DNA of 64,000 nucleotides from assembly GCF_002934665.1 (NCBI RefSeq), contig NZ_NIRS01000003.1:558001-622000 (forward strand), written 5' to 3'. A program made the translations under genes and the position numbers. Of the stretch, positions 39,401 through 45,163 are shown piece by piece. Position 1 is the first letter of the stretch, and every line of letters starts with the position of its first letter. The notes under the pieces are model-generated. The model was not told where the DNA came from, ran no database searches, and worked only from the letters and a program-made list of their open reading frames with translations. The DNA is from Pseudomonas laurylsulfatiphila (GTDB lineage Bacteria > Pseudomonadota > Gammaproteobacteria > Pseudomonadales > Pseudomonadaceae).

Positions 39401-40902
39401 GCCACTTGCGTGGTGGTCAGGGCAGCCACTTGGGCCGGTTTCAGCGCGGCCACCTGGGCGGTGGTCAATGCCACTACTTGGGCGGTGGTCAAGGCAGCAG
39501 CCTGAGCGGTGGTCAGGGCCGCGATGCTGGTCGCTGGCAAGGCCGCGATGTCAGCGGTTTCGATGGCCGCCACTTGCGTGGTGGTCAATGCAGCCACTTG
39601 CGCGGTGGTCAGGGCAGCCACTTGGGCCGTGGTCAGTGCCACCACCTGGGCGGTGGTCAGCGCTGCGACATCGACAGTCTGCAAAGCGCTGATCTGGGTC
39701 GCCTTCAGTGCCGCCACCTGGGCTGTGGTCAGTGCCGCCACCTGGGCGGTGGTCAGGGCCACGACGCTGGCGGTGGTCAACGCGGCGACATCCGCGGTTT
39801 CCATGGCCGCCACTTGCGTGGTGGTCAGCGCAGCCACCTGGGCGGTGGTCAGCGCGGCGACTTGTGCCGTGGTCAGTGCCACTACCTGAGCGGTAGTGAG
39901 TGCCGCCACATCAGCGGTTTCCATGGCCGCGACCTGGGCCGGGGTCAGCGCGGCGACTTGTGCCGTGGTGAGCGCAGCGACCTGGGCGGTGGTCAGGGCC
40001 ACGACGCTGGCGGTGGTCAGCGCGGCGACATCGGCGGCCTGCATGGCCGCCACTTGCGTGGTGGTCAGGGCAGCCACTTGCGCCGGTTTCAGCGCGGCCA
40101 CCTGGGCAGTGGTCAACGCCACCACCTGGGCGGTGGTCAGGGCAGCGGCCTGCGCGGTGGTCAGGGCCGCGATGCTGGCCGCTGGCAAGGCCGCGATGTC
40201 AGCGGTTTCGATGGCCGCCACTTGGGTGGTGGTCAATGCAGCCACTTGCGCGGTGGTCAGCGCAGCCACCTGGGCGGTGCTCAGGGCCACCACTTGAGCC
40301 GTGGTCAAGGCAGCCACGTCGGCGGTTTCCAGGGCTGCGACCTGGGTCGACTTCAGTGCCGCGACCTGCGCCGTGGTCAGCGCTGCGACCTGGGCAGTGG
40401 TCAGGGCCACGACGCTGGCGGTGCTCAGCGCTGCGATGTCAGCGGTTTCCATGGCCGCCACTTGTGTGGTGGTCAGCGCGGCGACTTGCGTGGTTTTCAG
40501 CCCGGCCACCTGAGCGGAGGTCAATGCCACGACCTGTGCGGTGGTCAGTGCGGCCGTCTGGGCCGTGGTCAGGCTGACGAGGGAGGCGACAGGCAGCACA
40601 GCGATATCCGCTGTTTCGAAGGCAGCGACTTGCGTCGTTGTCAGCGCAGCGATCTGCGTGGTTTTCAGTGCGGTGACCTGAGCGGTGGTCAGGGCTACGA
40701 CCTGCGCGGTCGTCAGTGCCGGTACCTGCACGGTCGTAAACGCGGCAATGTTCGACGCGGTGATGACCGCGATCTGCGCAACGGTCATCTGGGCGATCTG
40801 AGCGGTGCTCAAGGCAGCAATGTCCTGAGTCGCAAGCCCAGCAATGGTGGTTGTACTCAAGGCAGCGACTTGCGCTGGGGTCAACGAAGAAATGAAGCTC
40901 AT
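33481..40902 (-). CDS. Giant octapeptide-repeat protein, probable type I secretion substrate
   Basis: About 2473 residues. After MSFISS the chain is about 270 tandem octapeptides of consensus [AV]-A-L-[TK]-[TPA]-[AT]-[QD]-[VI], running to about codon 2185. The last 288 residues are different: PLVLDLNGDG and four more Asp-rich loops (DLNADG, DLNGDG then SELFG, DSNHDG, DGNNDG) predict calcium binding, and the end (VQLLVATDVQTWIH) resembles the C-termini of large T1SS substrates. There is no Sec signal and no classic GGxGxDxxx RTX array. Cys is absent from the repeats and Asn nearly so, while Thr is extremely frequent. Start: ATG 40902 has AGGA at good spacing; ATG 40926 has no SD. A secreted surface or adhesin-like role is inferred. 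Confidence 0.85.
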   Translation of the reverse strand: MSFISSLTPAQVAALSTTTIAGLATQDIAALSTAQIAQMTVAQIAVITASNIAAFTTVQVPALTTAQVVALTTAQVTALKTTQIAALTTTQVAAFETADIAVLPVASLVSLTTAQTAALTTAQVVALTSAQVAGLKTTQVAALTTTQVAAMETADIAALSTASVVALTTAQVAALTTAQVAALKSTQVAALETADVAALTTAQVVALSTAQVAALTTAQVAALTTTQVAAIETADIAALPAASIAALTTAQAAALTTAQVVALTTAQVAALKPAQVAALTTTQVAAMQAADVAALTTASVVALTTAQVAALTTAQVAALTPAQVAAMETADVAALTTAQVVALTTAQVAALTTAQVAALTTTQVAAMETADVAALTTASVVALTTAQVAALTTAQVAALKATQISALQTVDVAALTTAQVVALTTAQVAALTTAQVAALTTTQVAAIETADIAALPATSIAALTTAQAAALTTAQVVALTTAQVAALKPAQVAALTTTQVAAIETADIGALTTASVVALTTAQVAALTTAQVAALKATQISALETADVAALTTAQVVALTTAQVAALTTAQVAALTTTQVAAIETADIAALPAASVAALTTAQTAALTTAQVVALTTAQVAALKPAQVAALTTTQVAAMQAADVAALTTAGVVALTTAQVAALTTAQVAALTPAQVAAMETADVAALTTAQVVALTTAQVAALTTAQVAALTTTQVAAIETADIAALTTAGVVALTTAQVAALTTAQVAALKSTQVAAMETADVAALTTAQVVALTTAQVAALTTAQVAALTTTQVAAIETADIAALPAASVAALTTAQTAALTTAQVVALTTAQVAALKPAQVAALTTTQVAAMQTADVAALTTASVVALTTAQVAALTTAQVAALTTAQVAAMETADVAALTTAQVVALTTAQVAALKPAQVAALTTTQVAAIETADIGALTTASVVALTTAQVAALTTAQVAALKATQISALETADVAALTTAQVVALTTAQVAALTTAQVAALTTTQVAAIETADIAALTTASVAALTTAQAAALTTAQVVALTTAQVAALKPAQVAALTTTQVAAMEVADVAALTTASVVALTTAQVAALTTAQVAALTTAQIAAMETADVAALTTAQVVALTTAQVAALKPAQVAALTTTQVAAMETADVGALTTASVVALTTAQVAALTTAQVAALKATQISALETADVAALTTAQVVALTTAQVAALTTAQVAALTTTQVAAIETADIAALTTAGIAALTTAQAAALTTAQVVALTTAQVAALKPAQVAALTTTQVAAMETADIGALTTASVVALTTAQVAALTSAQVAALKATQVAAMETADVAALTTAQVVALTTAQVAALTTAQVAALTTTQVAAIETADIGALTSAQLVALTTAQVAALTTAEVAALKATQISALETADVAALTTAQVVALTTAQVAALTTAQVAALTTTQVAAIETADIAALPATSIAALTTAQTAALTTAQVVALTTAQVAALKPAQVAALTTTQVAAMETADIGALTTASVVALTTAQVAALTTAQVAALKAAQVAAMETADVAALTTAQVMALTTAQVAALTTAQVAALTTTQVAAIETADIAALTTASVAALTTAQAAALTTAQVVALTTAQVAALKPAQVAALTTTQVAAMEVADVAALTTASVVALTTAQVAALTTAQVAALTTAQIAAMETADVAALTTAQVVALTTAQVAALKPAQVAALTTTQVAAMETADVGALTTASVVALTTAQVAALTTAQVAALKATQISALETADVAALTTAQVVALTTAQVAALTTAQVAALTTTQVAAMETADIAALTTASIAALTTAQAAALTTAQVVALTTAQVAALKPAQVAALTTTQVAAMETADIGALTTASVVALTTAQVAALTTAQVAALKATQVAAMETADVAALTTAQVVALSTAQVAALTTAQVAALTTTQVAAIETADIGALTSAQLVALTTAQVAALTTAEVAALKATQISALQTVDVAALTTAQVVALTTTQVAALTTAQAAALTTTQVAALETADIAALTVSDTASLTTAQAAALTTAQVVALTTAQVAALTTAQVAALTTTQVAAIETADIGALTSAQLVALTTAQVAALTTAQIAALKPTQISALETADVAALTTAQIVAIETTDMAALTTAQVAALTTAQAVVLTTAQLSHLSMTQVDSFTTAQLQAMSATQIDALALSTPLVLDLNGDGVQTTHLSNGVKFDLNADGHKETTGWTAGGDGLLALDLNGDGQVNDGSELFGSSFRLPDGSLAKDGFEALVSLDSNHDGAVNGADQLFAALQVWVDGNNDGVSEKGEMHTLKELGITQFNLDVAKTAELNHGNLIGLDSSYETSDGQSHTIADVWFRTDANGNQSLDLTKLDSPAVEAHSLGAIDLAADGGKATVLTVDAEAVAKLGQAGQVDVASGAAAPVQMIVNGDHNDTVNITGDSGQWQAAGTTTVDGASYNVFNDGDVQLLVATDVQTWIH
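34348..40884 (-). repeat. 24-bp tandem array with 408/240/648-bp higher-order repeats
   Basis: The coding array has a 24-bp unit. A landmark segment (read on + as TGAGTGCCGCCAC) recurs at 35191, 35839, 36247, 36655, 36895, 37543, 38191, 38599, 38839, 39247 (variant) and 39895. The spacings are 648, 408, 408, 240, 648, 648, 408, 240, 408 and 648 bp, all multiples of 24, with 408 + 240 = 648. Segments 1704 bp apart (around 35560-36190 and 37264-37894) are nearly identical. The array lacks stops on the other strand too, which makes long artefactual frames there. Confidence 0.9.
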
Positions 40903-41300
40903 GGACGCATCCTGTGTAGGGGTCATTTACGGCGCTGCCAGCGTTGTCGCCGTAGCCTTGGGCGAAAATTTGGTAGCCCTCGTGTCATTAGCGACACATT
41001 CGGTAAAAACATTAAGACTGTTTTTTGATGGCTTTTTGCCTTTTATAAATTTTAAGTTATAAAAAAACTTTGTTTTATAGGCTCAGATAGTAAAGCATCG
41101 ATATCATATAGCCACTATTCGTGGATTGTGCCACTCCTTGCGAGCGACCAAAGGGCACGCCCTTGTGCTGCCATGACCTTGACCCTTGCCCAGCACTTCC
41201 CCTAGTGTGCGCGGGCGTCCGTTGACAGGCATTGGCCAGCGGAACACGCCCCCATTTCCCCTTTTGCCATCCGGCAAGGGCCTTGATCGAGTAACTGATT
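40903..41300. promoter_or_regulatory. Divergent control region with AT-rich core
   Basis: The 398 bp between the giant gene and the methyltransferase gene contain a strongly AT-rich stretch at about 41005-41085 (runs of A and T, TATAAATTTTAAGTTATAAA), unlike the GC-rich surroundings. Several TATAAA/TATAAC-like hexamers could serve as -10 boxes for the giant gene. The composition suits binding by MvaT-type silencers. The rest, 41090-41300, shows nothing I can name. Confidence 0.55.
40982..40997. promoter_or_regulatory. Inverted repeat upstream of the giant gene
   Basis: GTGTCATTAGCGACAC has 5-bp perfect arms (GTGTC/GACAC) and shares the layout TGTCA-N4-YGACA with the palindromes of the Tc promoters. 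It is 79 bp before the chosen start of the giant gene. It could be an operator; relation to the Tc sites is speculative. Confidence 0.3.
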
Positions 41301-41903
41301 GTGAAAACCTTCCTCCATGTAGGTTGCGGTCCAAAGAGCAAGAACAGCACGACCAAGGGCTTCGCCTCGGAGCAGTGGCAGGAGCTGCGCTTCGATATCG
41401 ATGAGAGTGTCAACCCGGACATCGTCGGCACCATGACCGACATGTCCCAGGTCAAGGACGCTTCGGTGGATGCGCTGTTCTCCAGCCACAACATCGAACA
41501 TCTCTATCCCCATGAAGTACCGGTAGCCCTGGCGGAGTTCAAGCGCGTCCTCAAGCCTGGCGGCTTCGTGATCATCACCTGCCCGGACCTGCAATCGGTG
41601 TGCGCCCTGGTGGCCGAAGACAAACTGACCGATGAGGCCTACCTTTCGCCGGCCGGCCCGATCGCGCCCATCGACATCCTCTACGGCCATCGCCCGGCCA
41701 TGGCCAACGGCAACGTGTTCATGGCGCACCGTTGCGGTTTCACCAAGAAGGTCCTGACCGGCTCCCTGCAAGCGGCCGGCTTCGACATGGTCCTGCCGAT
41801 CCAGCGTGCCCATCCGGCCTATGACCTGTGGGCGGTGGCGGCACTTGCGCCGATCTCCGAGCAGGAAGTGGTGGCGATCGCCAACCAGCATTTCCCTGCC
41901 TGA
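41301..41903 (+). CDS. Class I SAM-dependent methyltransferase
   Basis: A 200-residue cytoplasmic enzyme of the Methyltransf_11 type. Motif I is FLHVGCGPKSKN, the acidic strand is ELRFDIDESV, motif post-I/IV is DALFSSHNIEHLYPHEV, and ALAEFKRVLKPGGFVIITCP is the classic LKPGG block. The start is a GTG at 41301 with only a weak SD. It is divergent from the giant gene and lies inside the same interrupting segment, so it may modify the giant protein or a sugar on it; no direct evidence fixes the substrate. A 266-bp space without recognisable signals separates it from moxR. Confidence 0.82.
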   Translation: MKTFLHVGCGPKSKNSTTKGFASEQWQELRFDIDESVNPDIVGTMTDMSQVKDASVDALFSSHNIEHLYPHEVPVALAEFKRVLKPGGFVIITCPDLQSVCALVAEDKLTDEAYLSPAGPIAPIDILYGHRPAMANGNVFMAHRCGFTKKVLTGSLQAAGFDMVLPIQRAHPAYDLWAVAALAPISEQEVVAIANQHFPA

Positions 41904-42169
41904 ACCCTGCTGAACCACGGGCCTGGCATGCCGGGCCCGCCTCGTCTCAGAGCTCTGGCAGCCTGCGCCCCTCCCCCCCATCAGCGGCCATGGTGACTTT
42001 GGCGGCAATCAGGTGTTGCTGCCTGCCACCCAGGGTTGTACGTATTCGACTTCATTCCCGAGCTGCGTGAAGGATCTGTATCTACAATCACAAGCGGATA
42101 AACATCGCCCTTGGTGGCATCCCCCCAAAAAAGAAACCGCATGTAACTGTTAACAGGGTTCCGGAAAAA

Positions 42170-43171
42170 ATGAGTGAACCGATCGAGCCCGACGCAGCAA
42201 GGCATGTCGCTCAACAACGCCAGCGTGCCGGCCATCTGGCCCAGGCCGTACGCAAAGAATTGCAAAAAGCCGTGATTGGCCAGGACAGCGTGATCGACGA
42301 CGTGCTGACCTCGCTGATCGCTGGCGGCCACGTATTGCTCGAAGGCGTGCCGGGTTTGGGCAAGACCCTGTTGGTACGCGCCCTCGCCCGTTGCTTCGGC
42401 GGTGAGTTCGCGCGCATCCAGTTCACTCCGGACCTGATGCCCAGCGACGTCACCGGGCACGCGGTGTATGACTTGCAGACCGAGCAATTCAAGCTGCGCA
42501 AGGGGCCGCTGTTCACCAACCTGCTACTGGCCGACGAGATCAACCGCGCCCCGGCGAAAACCCAGGCGGCGCTGCTCGAAGCCATGCAGGAACGGCAAGT
42601 CACCCTCGAAGGCCAGCCATTGCCGATCGCGCAACCCTTCATGGTGCTTGCCACGCAAAACCCGATCGAACAGGAAGGCACTTACCCACTGCCGGAAGCC
42701 GAACTGGATCGCTTCATGCTCAAGGTGCGCATGGATTACCCGGACGCCGAGCAAGAGCTGAATATGGTCCGTCAAGTCAGCCGCTCGACCCGGGCCGACA
42801 TGCTCGATGTCCAACCGATGCGCACCTTGTTGCAGGCCAGGGATGTGCTGGCCCTGCAACGCATCGCCAGCGACCTGGCGCTGGACGATCAAGTGCTCGA
42901 TTACGCCGTGCGCCTGGCCCGCTCCACCCGCAGTTGGCCCGGCCTGATCCTCGGCGCCGGCCCGCGCGCGTCCATCGCGCTGGTGCGGTGTGCCCGCGCC
43001 CGTGCGCTGCTACGCGGCGGGGAGTTCGTGATTCCGGACGACATCAAGGGTTGCGCCCTGGCCGTGCTGCGTCATCGTGTGCGCATCGCGCCGGAGCTGG
43101 ACATCGAAGGGCTGGATGTCGATCAGGTGCTCCGGCAGATGCTCGACCAAGTACCGGCGCCGCGGCAGTGA
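42170..43171 (+). CDS. MoxR family AAA+ ATPase
   Basis: A 333-residue AAA+ chaperone-like ATPase. Walker A is GVPGLGKT at 59-66, Walker B is LLLADEINRAPAKTQAALLE with the MoxR signature, then QERQVTLEG, and sensor 1 is VLATQNPIEQEGTYPLPEAE. MoxR proteins remodel or load cofactors into VWA or DUF58 partners. It overlaps the DUF58 gene (GTGA). This is the right half of the operon that starts at 22341. Because of the inserted segment, it must now have its own promoter or rely on readthrough from the methyltransferase; a TACAAT at 42083 could be a -10 box. Confidence 0.93.
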   Translation: MSEPIEPDAARHVAQQRQRAGHLAQAVRKELQKAVIGQDSVIDDVLTSLIAGGHVLLEGVPGLGKTLLVRALARCFGGEFARIQFTPDLMPSDVTGHAVYDLQTEQFKLRKGPLFTNLLLADEINRAPAKTQAALLEAMQERQVTLEGQPLPIAQPFMVLATQNPIEQEGTYPLPEAELDRFMLKVRMDYPDAEQELNMVRQVSRSTRADMLDVQPMRTLLQARDVLALQRIASDLALDDQVLDYAVRLARSTRSWPGLILGAGPRASIALVRCARARALLRGGEFVIPDDIKGCALAVLRHRVRIAPELDIEGLDVDQVLRQMLDQVPAPRQ

Positions 43172-44499
43172 AACCCTCGCGCCTGCTCTTGATCTGGTTG
43201 ACGTCACTACTGGCCATCGGCATCGTGCTCGGCAGTCTGCAGGCACTGGAGCTGGCGATGCCAGCCAGCGTCACGCAGATCAATTGGGGACTGCTGCTGG
43301 CATTGCTGGTCCTGGCCCTGCTCGATGCTTTTCGGCTGAAGCGACTACCCTCGCCCCGGCTGAGCCGTGAGATACCCGGCAGCCTGGCACTCGGTCGCTG
43401 GACCGATGTGCACCTGATCCTTGAGCACGACTTTTCACAACCGCTGAACGTACAGATCTTCGACCATGTCCCCTCGGGCCTGGACTTCGAACACCTGCCG
43501 CTGACTGTCGAATTGCAACCGGGCCAGCACAGCCGAATCGACTACCGGCTACGTCCGCTCAAACGCGGGCACTTCAGTTTTGAGCACTGCGAATTCAACC
43601 TGCCGAGCCCATTGGGTTTGTGGTCCGACAAACGCATTCTCGATGTTGCGGACAACACCCGCGTCTATCCCGACTTCGCCCGCCTCTATGGCGGCCAGTT
43701 ACTGGCTGTGGATAACTGGCTCAGCCAGCTCGGTGTACGTCAACGCCAGCGTCGCGGCCTGGGTCTGGAGTTTCATCAGCTACGGGAATTTCGCGAAGGC
43801 GACAGCCTGCGTCAGATCGACTGGAAAGCCACCGCCCGACAGCGCACGCCGATTGCCCGGGAGTATCAGGACGAGCGCGATCAGCAGATCATCTTCATGC
43901 TCGACTGCGGTCGGCACATGCGCAGTCAGGACGGCGAGCTGTCGCACTTCGACCATGCGCTTAATGCCTGTTTGCTGCTCAGCTACGTCGCACTACGCCA
44001 GGGCGATGCAGTGGGCCTGAGTACCTTTGCCAGCGAACAGCCGCGCTATCTTGCGCCGGTAAAAGGCACCAGCCATCTCAACACACTGCTCAATAGCGTC
44101 TATGACTTGAACAGCAGCCAACGCAGCGCCGACTACCAGGCCGCTGCAACGCAACTGCTGGCACGGCAAAAACGCCGGGCACTGGTGGTGCTTGTGACCA
44201 ACTTGCGCGAAGAGGACGACGATGAATTGCTCCCGGCGGTCAAGCGCCTGAGCCAGCAGCACCAGGTGCTGGTCGCGAGCCTGCGCGAGGACGTGCTCGA
44301 CACCCTGCGTCAATCACCGGTACAGACCTTGCCCGAGGCGCTGACCTATTGCGGGACCGTGGACTACCTGAATGCACGCGCCGAACTCCATGATCGCTTG
44401 AACGCTCATGGAGTGCTGGTGATGGATGCGTTACCCGGCAAGTTGGGGGCGGCGTTGGTGACGCGGTATTTGAGTTTGAAACGAGCTGCAAAGCTCTAA
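43168..44499 (+). CDS. DUF58 domain protein (MoxR partner)
   Basis: A 443-residue protein with two N-terminal helices (LLLIWLTSLLAIGIVLGSLQ, NWGLLLALLVLALLDAF), an Ig-like segment and a DUF58/VWA-like domain. The signature RQRRGLGLEFHQLREFREGD then SLRQIDWKATAR is clear, and FMLDCGRHM stands where the VWA metal site begins (DxGxx). The start is GTG 43168 overlapping the MoxR stop; longer upstream frames lie inside moxR. It converges on the Tc cluster: only 17 bp separate its stop from that of the next leftward gene. Confidence 0.9.
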   Translation: MKPSRLLLIWLTSLLAIGIVLGSLQALELAMPASVTQINWGLLLALLVLALLDAFRLKRLPSPRLSREIPGSLALGRWTDVHLILEHDFSQPLNVQIFDHVPSGLDFEHLPLTVELQPGQHSRIDYRLRPLKRGHFSFEHCEFNLPSPLGLWSDKRILDVADNTRVYPDFARLYGGQLLAVDNWLSQLGVRQRQRRGLGLEFHQLREFREGDSLRQIDWKATARQRTPIAREYQDERDQQIIFMLDCGRHMRSQDGELSHFDHALNACLLLSYVALRQGDAVGLSTFASEQPRYLAPVKGTSHLNTLLNSVYDLNSSQRSADYQAAATQLLARQKRRALVVLVTNLREEDDDELLPAVKRLSQQHQVLVASLREDVLDTLRQSPVQTLPEALTYCGTVDYLNARAELHDRLNAHGVLVMDALPGKLGAALVTRYLSLKRAAKL

Positions 44500-44516
44500 T
44501 CCAAAGATTCCTGCGT

Positions 44517-45086
44517 CTAGACCGCCAACGAAATCGATCGTCCATCGAACCATATTTCACTTGGATTCAAAGGCACAATACGAGGATCAATCTTGATGTC
44601 CGTCACGTTTATACCAACTGAAAATCCGTTATTGGCGCTGGTCACCACCAGGACTATCTCGGTGTCAGAACTCGAAAGCCCCTGAATGGCAGTCGGTGGG
44701 TAAAGACTTAGATCCACCAGGACTTCATTGTCTAAAGTTCCGGCGTCCTCTTGGCTTTTTCTGCTGTAGAAAGGCTCCTCGAATACTACTCTTCCGCCGC
44801 CAGTCGTAAGAGTGACATGACTTGGTTTGCTGCCTACCACTTCATAAGCAAAAGAAAACCAATAAACTGCATCCTCGCCGGGACACACCTCTAACGGGAA
44901 GGTTTGAGTGACCGTAGCCCCCTCGGTCATACTCAAGTAGGGTTTACCCGTATCACTGTCCTTAAGCTCAAGGACTGGTTCCTCAACGTCCCAGAATTCG
45001 CGCCACTCCCCGCTGAAATCTCCAAATTTAATCAGGTTTTTTCCTTCAATCAGGTTATTTCCTTCAATCGATTCATTAACGCTCAT
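44517..45086 (-). CDS. Unknown 189-residue protein downstream of the Tc A genes
   Basis: The protein is acidic, has no signal peptide or membrane helix and alternates short hydrophobic strands with Ser/Thr/Gly loops (VYWFSFAYEVVGSKPSHVTL), consistent with a beta-sandwich such as a carbohydrate-binding fold; this is inference from pattern. ATG 45086 is preceded by GAGG, better than the open codons upstream. It follows the TcA C-half by 77 bp on the same strand, so it is probably co-transcribed. I do not recognise the family. Confidence 0.72.
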   Translation of the reverse strand: MSVNESIEGNNLIEGKNLIKFGDFSGEWREFWDVEEPVLELKDSDTGKPYLSMTEGATVTQTFPLEVCPGEDAVYWFSFAYEVVGSKPSHVTLTTGGGRVVFEEPFYSRKSQEDAGTLDNEVLVDLSLYPPTAIQGLSSSDTEIVLVVTSANNGFSVGINVTDIKIDPRIVPLNPSEIWFDGRSISLAV

Positions 45087-45163
45087 GATCGCCTCGCCGA
45101 TGGTGGAGTTGGTATTGCCCGGCCTCAATATCTGATGCCGTGCACTGCTCAGAGATCAGTCAT

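Noticed and set aside
34348..40884. TALE-like DNA-binding repeats, suggested by LTPAQV at the start of the array
   Set aside because: TALE repeats are 33-35 residues with a variable di-residue. Here the unit is 8 residues and no such position exists.
34348..40884. CRISPR array, because of regularly spaced repeats
   Set aside because: There are no unique spacers; the unit is 24 bp, in frame and coding, and no cas genes are present.
40982..40997. Fourth copy of the Tc operator
   Set aside because: The layout (TGTCA-N4-YGACA) is similar, but the flanks and half-site ends differ and the distance to the start is 79 bp, so I do not count it with the three Tc sites.
34702..41028. Open frame of about 2100 codons on the + strand, antisense to the giant gene, rich in Gly/Arg/His/Leu
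   Set aside because: It results from the stop-free 24-bp repeat read on the other strand. Other + frames in the same stretch are also largely open. The real frame has an SD, a sensible start and a recognisable calcium-loop C-terminus.
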